64,000 nucleotides of DNA from Aeoliella mucimassa (GTDB taxonomy: Bacteria > Planctomycetota > Planctomycetia > Pirellulales > Lacipirellulaceae), in contig NZ_CP036278.1 in NCBI RefSeq assembly GCF_007748035.1, positions 2,356,001-2,420,000 on the forward strand, given 5' to 3'. The notes under the pieces were generated by a model that saw only the letters and a list, made by a program, of their open reading frames with translations, made no database searches and was not told the DNA's origin. Shown here piece by piece: positions 18,401-25,010 of this stretch (positions are counted from its first letter, which is position 1; every line of letters begins with the position of its first letter). A program made the translations under genes and the position numbers.

Positions 18401-19988
18401 TGCCATCGATGGACTGTCGGTATTCGCTTCGATCGATAACGAGAATGGCGTGATCGTCATCTCCGCCAGTAGCACGACTCCCATTTCCGGAGCCGAGCTC
18501 AATCTAGTGAACTTGATCGGCTCGGTACCAGCCGAGGCACTTTACGGTGCTTCTCAGGTCATTGAACTTGTCACTCCAGCAGGATTGGCTGGTTCGCTCA
18601 ACGAAGGGGCGATCACGGCTACCACCGACTCGGCCATCCACAAAGCCATCTTTGTGGGCGATGTCGATGGTTCGATGAGCTACAACGCGAACGACACTGG
18701 TATCTTCGCCAGTGTGGTGATCGGAGTCACAACCGGGTTCCCGGACATTGCCAACGGTCAAGCGTCCAAGGCAACGTATCCTCTCACCGACCCATCGATC
18801 GTCGGCGATGTCTCTGGCAACGGAGCACTCGGCGGTTTGGATCGCTCGCTGATCGCCCAAGAGATTGCCGGGATCGATCCTCCGCAGGTGCCAGATCTGC
18901 CAGCGATTACCGCTCCTTTGGCTTCGGCAATGCTGGATCCAGCATTCAACCTGCCGGAAACCATCTATGCGGTGCCAGGTGAGTCGGTTCAAGTGCCGGT
19001 AGAACTCGATATTGAATCGGGTGCATCGGTATACGCAGCCGCGTTCGAGAGCCTGACCGACAGCGGGGTGGTTGACTTCCAAGGAGCGAGCAAAGGGGCC
19101 GATTGGGATACCAATTGGGAACTCACTCAGAACGAAGTCTCCGAAGGCGAAGTTCGCGTCGTGGTCTCTAACACAGCCTTCCAGCCGGCGGCTGAGGGTG
19201 TGAACCAGATCGTTAACCTGGGTTATACCATACCAGCGACGGCCGAAGCCGGGGACACCACGACTATCGAAGTGTCGCCGCTGGACCCAACGGATGCTGG
19301 CCTTGTTTGGACATCCGACACTGGCAGTGTGGTAGTCACCTACCCTGGCGACTACAACCGCAACGGCACTGTTGACCAGGCCGACTATGACATCTGGAAG
19401 GCCACGTACGGCTCGACTACTGATTTGCAGGCCGATGGCAATGGCGACGGCACGGTCAGCCTAGCGGACTACACGATCTGGCGAGACCAACTCGGCCTCT
19501 CTGTGGTCAGCTCAACTCCTGCTACCGCTAGTGCCATGACTTCGGCGTCAACCGAGGCTCCTACGGCTAGTGCCAGTTCCGATATGGGGACTAGCGTGGC
19601 ACCCGTAAGCCTTGGTACCGAGGACACCGCTGAGCAACTGCCGACAGCAGTGATGGCTGTCCAGGCACCAACAGCTGTGGAGTCGACTGTCGAAACCACC
19701 GCTTGGCTACAGGGTCCTGTCCAGCAATCAGCAACGCAGCCTTTCCAACGTAGCTTCTCCACCGACGAGTCGGTTGCAGAAGATAGCGGGGCACGCGACC
19801 AAGCCTTGTTGTTGCTAGGCGACGCTGTTGAAGAAGACTCGTCCGATCTGTTCGGCACTTCGAAGGAAGTGGTGAATAAGGACAACGTCGAATCGGCTTG
19901 GGACCTTGCCTTCGCCGAAGATGGCGAACTAGCGGAAGCCCGAGGCACGATTGGTCGCTTCGGGGCACGCTGGAATCGTGGTCTCTAA
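9465..19988 (+). CDS. Giant cadherin-like/PKD/cohesin/dockerin surface protein (LEPR-XLL type)
   Basis: About 3507 aa using the ATG at 9465 (MATPRFRHRQ); a TTG at 9450 is also in frame. A basic N-terminus leads to LQSLESRVLLAADL near residue 90, matching the LEPR-XLL motif of giant planctomycete exported proteins. Next comes a beta-helix-like stretch (about 100-260), then about fourteen cadherin/Ig-like repeats with VNDAPV-type hinges and acidic calcium-binding loops (about 290-2285). PKD-type domains follow, with YSWDFGDGTYGSG near 2450. A cohesin-like domain lies near 2945-3055, dockerin-like loops near 3062 and 3112, a second cohesin-like sandwich at about 3165-3285, and a dockerin type I pair from about 3294 (GDYNRNGTVDQADYDIW). 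It probably acts at the cell surface in adhesion or scaffolding. A long acidic C-terminal tail follows. Confidence 0.85.
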   Translation: MATPRFRHRQTSTATRRNATIAKDRREQRVARWRKCFPKVSLSRWWKDRIVENVCTAFREGAQAARSVVASTGTHIAMSRGGRKLGLQSLESRVLLAADLFVDDDWSSYAINDPIADVDSITPGDQAGVFGVDAFASIQAAIDSAAGSSIQVNDGVYQAVTLSSGTFTITAAGTSAEVASSSPALTVSGGATLDVDGLTFTDSTYDGESAILVTGSGTTLTLENATVRELNTGAAESLIQVDAGATLNISTATNGGNNTFVVNAGTEVVSSATFIDAAGTVKVDSSNTLQVAVPKNTAFEIDARLDGTTVTGLSTGSSTHGSVALVAGGNLRYTPTTGYTGPASFNYSLAGGLTNETVQITVFDTNDAPVITAPSTVGAVEETSQAITGITVSDVDAAAASNLTVALNVDHGVLDITLAGSASIEAGSTGSSSLTLMGSLADLNATLASLVYTGNGNFQGNEQLTIVANDAGNTGPGGPQETTKTLTIVVANTDDSFTLGGDSTTDVPEGGSKVITSADLNTDDPDGDTITYTITSLPSAYTGNGDFAGGAGLSLDDGATFLGLGDTFTQDDLGTLKYIHDGSETGGTTDTFGFSVSDGTTSYSDQLFTIDIIDQNSAPVISTPAGTITLAEEATVAIPSVSVTDSDAGENPISVTLTATGGTLSVVLAGDAEDGNSSGTAVLSLTGTQTDINDTLATLAFTGALDTYGEFTIEIHASDNGYSGGGGTQTSDKVVPVSISAVNDEPIIGGTQSFTVAEGQQITVAQSVLSAIDPDSVVEDITYTVTSLPSYGTLNKTTFTQAELNVGMVVYTHLGGEAPTDSFEVSVSDATGEGPIDDTAVISVAVTQVNDAPVVDVSLASQSIPNAVENEAFSFSLDANTFVDPDNSVVPGTDVLTLTAPGLPSWLSFDGTTFSGTPSNADVQAGSLTITVIATDLTNVSVSDSFTLTLVNVNDAPTVATTTGTTTYEENADAIVIDSGVSVADADNMNLVGATVTITNPEAGDQLVFSDTTEISGSYANGILTLSGTATVSQYQDALRSVKFVSIGDNPVGGNRIVEFVVNDGTTSSELISEEDGDDASLAYSKEVEVQPSNDSPLFSNGTLHVSEGAVISLASAISVIDPDTNPADVDITIESAPTWGTIMESGVASDGTFTLAQLQSGLVTYSHDGSENHSDQFELSVNDGGTPDYATVSVNISPINDAPALTNKISEQSPPAATEEQEYTFELAPDTFTDAEDATPPVLTAQLEGGAALPAWLTFDGTTFSGTPDQDDVQPGSLDIVVIATDSNLATSTDSFTLILNKINDAPTVTVGEEVTAFEEGTPVAIAPEISVADVDDTYLAYAYVTITNPEAGDTLVFVDTDNITGSFDGTTLTLTPVEDGATVEQFEAALASVQFSLSGANEHNPVEGTRVIEFMVEDATLDSNVATKEVTVTALNDAPYEVANTGMEIAENSTGNTLAMAALQFADYEGAATSDITYTLTNVDVELISLNLQGVGPITGGGTNNTFTQADIDAGLLTIDSLGTDALDGADHVTLTFDINDGSGNITSNVSFDINISRVNDAPVLTGDNQITATEEVDGTPVVTPIEIDDLAGSDEEDANNTLMFVVDSIPAYGELLIDGVAAVGGETFTQQDIIDGKIAYKHTSLLEPAGGLAGDSFDYTVSDSGSDLGIESVSGTLNIEIIESNDTPVVSGTLAAEFGNEDAANLVLTSNELTASDVDDVDDDLTFTITALPSSGSLLINNVPANLNQTFTQAQITNLEISYDFDESLEQSTSPFTDSFKFTVTDNRAVGAQTTGEQTFSLTITPIDDNVPTGVEGSIAVDEGAVEAVTELQGGLTSLLQLVSDADLGVAEHSELVVSEVNGTSVGPDTVIALATGTLTVQPDGTFAFAHNGAETPVTESFTFKVMDSANVSEEITVTIDVTNTNDAPVITTEDATGTTVVEEGTTTVKLATTAISDADVGDGNLRVTITSDAGQGTITASDLEDITVNLVDANTVTLEGTLEDLNAYLNSIGFDFSPVTDFAGTAEIAITVDDLGNAGVGGPLTGTDTLDILVTDVNDIPVIDGDNLIELGSIDEDTSLPQLDVFALTSPGGGADEAEQSFTFTGVSLTEGIGSLGFNSENGTIDFTPATDWFGSVTIEVEITDNGTTNGEADPMSTTATITFEVTPVDDAPTFTLGENPLITKDLTSTAFGFLQSLNLGNSEGESLANISFDVLNVADDSTVFTELSIEDPFGAGNLVMVPATDVTGIFDIRITITDGSDGPSGVETSTSMDFQIVITDGNGDPPTAVADSISGVLEGGVYDTASGADGTFSLLDNDTDPDITGDETGDPIDSLSVTQVSYGGLTVPAGTPIPTAHGTVTVNADGTLLYEHDGSENFTDTFSYTITDVNTRVTSDASVTIEIEPQNDSVPNAIAEVDITEGEEGTTLFTFDGQGSTDDDLPTDSLTYSWDFGDGTYGSGAVVSHTFADDGVYEVVLTVTDSALHTSESVPLTITVADVAPTATLSGAATVNEGASYTLTLDSINDPGDDTVTDVVIDWGDGIVETYELTTSTFVHTFANGTNTTSDIKVLLVNEDGYHDNAGVLPVTVNNVAPTGLLLNGGDVNEGNSGLVFVVGVYDPGTSDQVVFDYDFNNDGIYDLVGSTSSSAAVPASFLAEGGSVAPATDQTEVTVGVRLRDQDGGEQVLSTSFQVINVAPTVTPVVDTTANINEPFTKTIQFTDPGAEAAGFDYTLVIEDSGGKVVDTITGSTATTNRTVEFARTFTTTGTYTVSVTVDDNNAGGTSAVETFTVDVVDPDAFYTTLEVVNVTPTSSGVAIEFNQSLDMEQLNLYSGINGAAADMTLMRDGTAVKGSVVYDEATNTLTFVKTGGTLAAGNYTLTLKSGSEQFVSADGDLLAGNLANGDFTTTFSVGSSGSILSIPDFARGPGQGVDLTPGDAADVDLPIRVNNVTNLLSLDVEVHYDPALLQIDSVASAIDGLSVFASIDNENGVIVISASSTTPISGAELNLVNLIGSVPAEALYGASQVIELVTPAGLAGSLNEGAITATTDSAIHKAIFVGDVDGSMSYNANDTGIFASVVIGVTTGFPDIANGQASKATYPLTDPSIVGDVSGNGALGGLDRSLIAQEIAGIDPPQVPDLPAITAPLASAMLDPAFNLPETIYAVPGESVQVPVELDIESGASVYAAAFESLTDSGVVDFQGASKGADWDTNWELTQNEVSEGEVRVVVSNTAFQPAAEGVNQIVNLGYTIPATAEAGDTTTIEVSPLDPTDAGLVWTSDTGSVVVTYPGDYNRNGTVDQADYDIWKATYGSTTDLQADGNGDGTVSLADYTIWRDQLGLSVVSSTPATASAMTSASTEAPTASASSDMGTSVAPVSLGTEDTAEQLPTAVMAVQAPTAVESTVETTAWLQGPVQQSATQPFQRSFSTDESVAEDSGARDQALLLLGDAVEEDSSDLFGTSKEVVNKDNVESAWDLAFAEDGELAEARGTIGRFGARWNRGL

Positions 19989-20018
19989 AGGCCAATAGAC
20001 TTACCCGTGGGCAGCATT

Positions 20019-20058
20019 CCTGACTCCCGCGAGCCTCTTTCGGCTTGCGGGTGTCAGG
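20019..20058. terminator. Strong hairpin after the giant gene
   Basis: CCTGACTCCCGCGAGCC pairs with GGCTTGCGGGTGTCAGG around a six-base loop, with one mismatch and one G-T pair. It lies 30 bp past the stop of the giant gene. There is no T-run after it, so it is either a factor-dependent terminator or an mRNA 3-prime stabiliser. Confidence 0.5.
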
Positions 20059-20331
20059 GAAGCTTACGGGCGAGCTTCGCCATCAGTATTGCGTAACTTG
20101 CTGGGCAAAGGAACCAGACGCAGGTTTGCTGTTGGCCTCTCACAAAGCTGTTGCTGCAAAGCGATTGCACGAACTCCCCTAGGCTAGTTCAAGGGGATTG
20201 CAGGATTTAGCGTCAAACCATCTGGCACAATCGTTACCGTCGCACCTAGCGTGTCTGCGGGTAGCCTATACTTGTGCGAGTCGCTTTGAGACGTCGACAT
20301 CCATGCCCCCTTGATGCGAGGTTAGTACCCC
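20059..20331. other. Spacer between the giant gene and the small ORF
   Basis: Apart from the hairpin just upstream I see no ORF with credible protein composition and no RNA gene here. It presumably carries the promoter of the 50-aa ORF at its right end. Confidence 0.4.
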
Positions 20332-20484
20332 GTGCGCCCCTTGATCTTGCTACTCGCCATTATCATCGCCGCCACCGGTGTGACCCCATTCGACTTAACT
20401 GGCATCGACATTGGGGCCGATCACACAGGCGAGCAGACTTTAACAGTCATGGTTCTGATTGGCACTTACTTCGCTCTGAAGTAA
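20332..20484 (+). CDS. Small membrane peptide, unknown
   Basis: A 50-codon frame with a GTG start. The peptide has two hydrophobic stretches, PLILLLAIIIAATGV near the N-terminus and LTVMVLIGTYFAL at the C-terminus, with a polar Asp/His segment between them. This is the pattern of a two-pass membrane miniprotein rather than random sequence. It converges on the aminopeptidase gene, with ten bases between the two stops. No ribosome site stands out, so the start is uncertain. Confidence 0.4.
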   Translation: MRPLILLLAIIIAATGVTPFDLTGIDIGADHTGEQTLTVMVLIGTYFALK

Positions 20485-20494
20485 CTAGTGCAAA

Positions 20495-21598
20495 CTATCC
20501 GACGGTAAGCGTTCCTTCATCCACCAGGCGAGTCTCTCCCTCGGCCGACTTCAGGATGAGCGTGGGACCGTAAACGATGTAATCCTGATGGAATGGCACG
20601 CTCACATTGCCGCCAAATCCAGCGTTGTCGCCAACGGCCAAATGCACGGTGCCGAGAATCTTTTCCGACTCGAGCACGCTATCGCATGGCTGAGCTTTTT
20701 CGTTGGTGCCGACACCTAGTTCTGCCAGGTTCCGAGCCACGGGATGGGTTTCGAACACTTTATCAAGTTTAGGCAAGAACGGGGGATCGCCAAGGACCTC
20801 GACCAGATTCCCCCCGGCAAAACGGAACCACCACCGCGCAGGATCTTCAGGCGGGCCGACCGACAGTTCACCTTCGGCAGTACCTTCGATCGGGGCGATG
20901 AAGCCTTCGCCGCCGGGCAGATTCCCGAATTGTCCCGGCTTGTTGATGATGCCGGTGTCGGCGGTGCCATCGCGACCAGCGAGCGAGAATCGCAACACGC
21001 GACCGCCGGCGCTATGTACCTCGGCAGTGTCGGCCGCGGAGAGGGCGGTGGCGGCGGCTTCGCTGCGGCTTTCCACCAGCTTCCAATCCGCGGTCATTAC
21101 GCCGGCGAACATCTCGAGCTCAACACCTGGCATGGTCGCTGCGCGGGCGATCTTGGTGCGGGTGAGGAGCCGGCGGAAGTTGGTGTGCGAGATGCTCGAT
21201 GCCGAGAGCACCAGTAATACGTCGATCGAGTCGCTGCCGGCCGACAGGTACTTTTCGAGCTTGGCGACTTCGTCGGCCGTAATGGTCTTGTCGATTAGCT
21301 TATCGGCTAGCTGCTCGGTCTTCAGGTATTCCATGAAGCCCGCAGGGTAGACAGCTTCGAACACGTGCAGTGGTGGCTCGGCTCCCGATTGCTGACCGCC
21401 GGGATAAGTGGAGATAGTCGTCTCGACCTTTCGCTCAGCTGCCTTGGCGGCAATGAGCTCTGCTAGAGCAACGCGGGTTGGCACGTCGGGATCGCTGCCG
21501 GCAAACGGGGCGTCGTCGGTCACAATCGCCAAGCGTTCGCCCGCTTTGCAGGCGAGGTTGATGTCCAAGAGCGAATCAATCGCTTGATCGTACTTCAT
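20495..21598 (-). CDS. M29-family metallo-aminopeptidase
   Basis: I use the ATG at 21598 (MKYDQAIDSLLDINLACKAG), giving 367 aa; the longer frame to 21733 overlaps the upstream gene and adds low-quality sequence. Features of the M29 (aminopeptidase T/AmpS) family are the N-terminal Rossmann-like half and the C-terminal metal-site signature VHLAVGDNAGFGGNVS followed by VPFHQDYI. The enzyme should remove N-terminal residues from peptides in the cytoplasm using two metal ions. It lies 52 bp downstream of the SelA-like gene on the same strand and is probably co-transcribed with it. Confidence 0.8.
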   Translation of the reverse strand: MKYDQAIDSLLDINLACKAGERLAIVTDDAPFAGSDPDVPTRVALAELIAAKAAERKVETTISTYPGGQQSGAEPPLHVFEAVYPAGFMEYLKTEQLADKLIDKTITADEVAKLEKYLSAGSDSIDVLLVLSASSISHTNFRRLLTRTKIARAATMPGVELEMFAGVMTADWKLVESRSEAAATALSAADTAEVHSAGGRVLRFSLAGRDGTADTGIINKPGQFGNLPGGEGFIAPIEGTAEGELSVGPPEDPARWWFRFAGGNLVEVLGDPPFLPKLDKVFETHPVARNLAELGVGTNEKAQPCDSVLESEKILGTVHLAVGDNAGFGGNVSVPFHQDYIVYGPTLILKSAEGETRLVDEGTLTVG

Positions 21599-21650
21599 CG
21601 AATCTGTCTTCCGTTCGTTACAAAACTGTAAGTGAGGGGTCCGAGTGGGC

Positions 21651-23069
21651 TTAGGCGGACTCTTCGTTGGTTGTTTCAGCAGGAGCTGGCTCGGCTGTCC
21701 CTTCGCTCGGCTCATCGTGATGCTCGAGTTCAAAAGCCGTGACTAAGGCGATATCGTCGGCCGGGGCCACGGTGCGGAGATCGAGCAGTACGCGTGCTTC
21801 CGACCAGTTAGCCAAAATCCGAGGCTCTCCTTCTCTGAGTTGCCGGGCGATGCGCTCCGAATGATCGGTTTCGCACTGCACACTGATTCCGAACGAGGGA
21901 AGCAAGCGATTCGCCCCCAGGTCGGTGGCCGGCTCGATTTCGACCAGGGTGGCCGATATCACGCCCGGCAGTGTCTCGATCTGGGCGGCAATCCGCTCAG
22001 CCCGCGACTCAAGGTTGAGCAGCGGCGTCGAAAGCAACGCGAGGGTGGGAATCGCCAACGCTGTGCGTTCCGGCGTCTTCCACAGTGCCAGTGTGGCGGC
22101 CAGGGCCGATTCGATCAACGGGTCGACCGCCAGCAAGGCGGCCAGCGGGGTATCGAGTGACTCCAGGGCAGGGCGGCGGCCGACGACGATGCCACACCGC
22201 GGGCCGCCCAGGTAACCATCGCCGCGGGCGACGACCACCGCAGTTCCGGCCGACAAACTGGCCGCTGCGTTCGGCACGCTGGCCTCGATCGGTTCCGGCA
22301 ACGGGGCGAGGGGCCCCCGACCAATGTTGTGCACGAAGGTGGCCCCGTGCTGATCGGCTAGCTTCGCAAGCTCCTTGATCTCGGGGCGGCAAGTTTGCTC
22401 GCGAAGCACGTGCGGCAGCGATTCGATGCGGAGCAGCATGGCGGCTCCGGCGTCCAAGGCGGTGCGGTAATCGTCAAGCGACACCGAGTCGGCCGCGCCG
22501 ACTTCCACCAGCTCGACTCCGGCCTGTTTGGCTAGCTCGGTAAGCCGAATGCAGCTGTCCATGGTCCCCATCTCGCCACGGGCGACGACCACGCGTTTGG
22601 ACCCTCCGCATGCGTGCAAGGCAGCCAGCATGGCTCCCGCTGGCGAAGCATACAGTCGGGCGGCCTGTCCCCCGGCTAGCTCACTCGCCAGATGGGCTGC
22701 GGTGGTTGCTCCGCCGACATGGTAGTGCTGCGACACCACCGACATGGCGGCCAAGGCGTCCTCGGGCAAAGGTGGACCCACGAGCCCCGCGGGCCAGAGT
22801 TGTCCCGTGGCATTGATCGCCTGTTTTTGCGTGCTGGTGTGACGGCCCAGAATAAACCGCGCTGCGCGGTCGGCCAGTTCGGTAATCGAGGGAATCGGTG
22901 CATCGATCGTCCGCCGGCTGACTTCGCGTCGCATGCGGTCGACAAACTGCCGCACGCCGGTGGTGACTTCCATTTCCTGCACCCGATCGACGAGACCTTT
23001 GATTCGCGGGTTTTCCAGCAGATCGGTCACCGATGGCAAGCGACCGAATAGATCGTTAGGGGTTTTCAT
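21651..23069 (-). CDS. SelA-like protein lacking the PLP lysine
   Basis: 472 aa from the ATG at 23069 (MKTPNDLFGRLPSVTDLLEN), with AAGGTG upstream. The N-terminal 75 residues match the SelA N-terminal domain and the rest is an aminotransferase-like fold with INATGQLWPAGLVGPPLP. In true SelA, which makes selenocysteinyl-tRNA, the PLP lysine lies in SGDKLLGGPQAGI. Here the same place reads RGDGYLGGPRCGI (residues 282-293), with Gly at the lysine position (285). So PLP cannot be bound in the usual way. No selB, selD or tRNA-Sec is seen in the window. It is likely a diverged SelA paralogue of unknown function. Confidence 0.75.
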   Translation of the reverse strand: MKTPNDLFGRLPSVTDLLENPRIKGLVDRVQEMEVTTGVRQFVDRMRREVSRRTIDAPIPSITELADRAARFILGRHTSTQKQAINATGQLWPAGLVGPPLPEDALAAMSVVSQHYHVGGATTAAHLASELAGGQAARLYASPAGAMLAALHACGGSKRVVVARGEMGTMDSCIRLTELAKQAGVELVEVGAADSVSLDDYRTALDAGAAMLLRIESLPHVLREQTCRPEIKELAKLADQHGATFVHNIGRGPLAPLPEPIEASVPNAAASLSAGTAVVVARGDGYLGGPRCGIVVGRRPALESLDTPLAALLAVDPLIESALAATLALWKTPERTALAIPTLALLSTPLLNLESRAERIAAQIETLPGVISATLVEIEPATDLGANRLLPSFGISVQCETDHSERIARQLREGEPRILANWSEARVLLDLRTVAPADDIALVTAFELEHHDEPSEGTAEPAPAETTNEESA

Positions 23070-23330
23070 GATCGCACCTTTTGCACAATTCGCACTATGT
23101 ATTCGGTTCATTCTAGGCGACTATACGCATCATACCACGATTGAGGAAGTCCGTCGCACCGTCCTTCGACACGTTGCCGACTGTTTCGCCGCATGCCGCA
23201 AACCGCGTGGTATGTTTGCAGACATTCTATTATTGGCCCGAGTATCGCTTTGCGCCGCAGGTTGCCAATATTGCTGAATCCATTGCGAAAACACCCTTAG
23301 ACGAAAACTCACACTCTCGTAGGGATTGAC

Positions 23331-23654
23331 ATGATCGTGGTGAATACGGAAACCGTTCCCGGCTTTGTGGTCGCTGCTGTGAAGGGCCTGGTACAAGGCA
23401 ACACAGTGCGGGCCAAACACGCGGGGCGCGACATTGCGGCTAGCTTTAAGAATCTGGTAGGTGGCGAACTTAGCGGTTATACCGAATTGCTCACCGAGTC
23501 GCGTCGCCAAGCGGTGGAACGCATGATCGCCCAGGCGGAGCAATTGGGTGCCAACGCGATTGTGAACGTGCGTTTCACCACCAGTGCGGTGACTGCTGGT
23601 GCGGCCGAGCTTTATGCTTACGGAACCGCAGTCGTCCTGCAACGCGCCAGCTAA
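23331..23654 (+). CDS. YbjQ-family protein
   Basis: 107 aa, the full length of the YbjQ/UPF0145 family. It has the family features TETVPGF near the start, the GGELSGYTELLTESRR block and the C-terminal QAEQLGANAIVNVRFTTS. YbjQ proteins form small pentameric alpha/beta rings; their role is unsettled, with metal binding suggested. The gene lies 20 bp upstream of a second, membrane-tethered YbjQ gene and probably shares its transcript. Confidence 0.85.
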   Translation: MIVVNTETVPGFVVAAVKGLVQGNTVRAKHAGRDIAASFKNLVGGELSGYTELLTESRRQAVERMIAQAEQLGANAIVNVRFTTSAVTAGAAELYAYGTAVVLQRAS

Positions 23655-23674
23655 CTGCCAGGGAGCATTTTGCT

Positions 23675-24166
23675 ATGGATACGCAAGACCTGATCGCCCT
23701 GGTGCTTACAGTGGGTGGTTTCGTATTTATGATTGGCCTGGGCTTTTTTGCTGGCGGCTGGATCGAACGCTCTCACCTGCAATCGCTCGAGGAACGCGAA
23801 CTACAGAATCACGATTTCTTCGTCACGCAGGTGAAATCGCATCCCGGCATCACCGGGGCAGGCCCTGTGCCCAAGGCGTTTTTCGCCGAAGCGGTGATCA
23901 GCAGCGATTACCTCAAGACATTTTTAGGAAGTTTGCGAAACTTCTTTGGCGGCGAGGTCATGAGTTTTCGCACGTTGATGGACCGCGCGCGGCGAGAAGC
24001 CCTGCAGCGAATCATTGCACAAGCCCGCGCCGAAGGCTACAACGCCATTTGCAATGTACGCCTTGAAACGGCCGACATCGGTGGCAACACGGTCCCCACG
24101 GGCAAACAAAAACCGTTTGTGATGTGTGCCATCCTGGCATCGGCTACCGCTTATCATCGCGCCTAG
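23675..24166 (+). CDS. Membrane-anchored YbjQ-like protein
   Basis: 163 aa. Residues about 7-28 form one transmembrane helix (LIALVLTVGGFVFMIGLGFF), followed by a YbjQ-like domain: GEVMSFRTLMDRARREALQR and EGYNAICNVRLETADIGG match the corresponding blocks of the soluble paralogue upstream. It probably faces the cytoplasm or periplasm as a tethered partner of that protein. GGGAG precedes the ATG at good distance. It is followed after 28 bp by the PrsW-like gene. Confidence 0.75.
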   Translation: MDTQDLIALVLTVGGFVFMIGLGFFAGGWIERSHLQSLEERELQNHDFFVTQVKSHPGITGAGPVPKAFFAEAVISSDYLKTFLGSLRNFFGGEVMSFRTLMDRARREALQRIIAQARAEGYNAICNVRLETADIGGNTVPTGKQKPFVMCAILASATAYHRA

Positions 24167-24194
24167 CGCGAGCAGACGCTCCGTTGGAATCTGC

Positions 24195-24983
24195 ATGCCG
24201 AAGCCCGACCATAATCCATCGATTGAACACGAACCACAGTTCAAGGCGGATCTGTTTGAATTGGATCCGAGCGAATGGAAAGCCGAGCAAGTGCTGGCTC
24301 ACCAGGCAAGCCGCTCCACCGACGACGATGCGGTGGAACACGTGGTGTGGGACGAACCAGCCTTATCCCCCGATTTTTCCGGCAAGCCCGACGAATCGCA
24401 GCTTACCTATGATCGCTGGCTGACAAAACACGTGGAAGCGATGCCATGGGGACTAAGTTGGCTGATCACCCTTGGGGTCGCCATTGTGTCGGGCCCGCTA
24501 GCCATCGTCGGCACACTTTTTACTCCGCACGGTTATTCAGCGCTCACGGCCTCGTCGATCGTCGTGGTCTCGATCATCGGCCCCACGATCGAGGAGTTCA
24601 TGAAGGTGGCATTCGCGTTGTGGGTGATTGAAAAACGACCGTATTGGTTTCGTTCGATCCCCCAGATCCTCTTGTGCGCGATCGCTGGAGGGATCTTGTT
24701 CGGTGTGATTGAAAACTTGATGTACCTCCACCTTTATATCCCAGGAGCCAATGCAGAACTGGCTCGCTGGCGGTGGACAGTATGCATCGGCTTGCACATG
24801 AACTGCTCGTTCGTCGCAGGTATCGGCCTGGCTCGCATCTGGGATAACTGCATTCGCGAGAAACACCGCCCACTGCTAGGGCTGGGAACCCCGTGGATGT
24901 TCATCGCCATTGTCGGGCACGGGCTCTACAACTTCTGTGTGACCGTTGCCGAGGTGATGGGCTGGCTCGACTTCGCCAGCTAG
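24195..24983 (+). CDS. PrsW-family intramembrane metalloprotease
   Basis: 262 aa from the ATG at 24195 (MPKPDHNPSI); the frame is open further upstream but overlaps the previous gene. After an acidic soluble N-terminus of about 80 residues come several membrane segments with the PrsW signature: PTIEEFMK (Glu133-Glu134), FGVIEN (Glu173), GLHMNCSF (His201) and GHGLYN (His242). These residues bind zinc in the family, which cleaves membrane-bound anti-sigma factors or other substrates. The substrate is unknown here. Its position after the two YbjQ genes suggests one small operon. Confidence 0.8.
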   Translation: MPKPDHNPSIEHEPQFKADLFELDPSEWKAEQVLAHQASRSTDDDAVEHVVWDEPALSPDFSGKPDESQLTYDRWLTKHVEAMPWGLSWLITLGVAIVSGPLAIVGTLFTPHGYSALTASSIVVVSIIGPTIEEFMKVAFALWVIEKRPYWFRSIPQILLCAIAGGILFGVIENLMYLHLYIPGANAELARWRWTVCIGLHMNCSFVAGIGLARIWDNCIREKHRPLLGLGTPWMFIAIVGHGLYNFCVTVAEVMGWLDFAS

Positions 24984-25010
24984 CAACCAGCCGTAAGGTG
25001 AGACGAGCGA

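Noticed and set aside
21651-23069. Full selenocysteine pathway around the SelA-like gene
   Set aside because: No selB, selD, tRNA-Sec or in-frame UGA context is seen in the window and the PLP lysine is missing.
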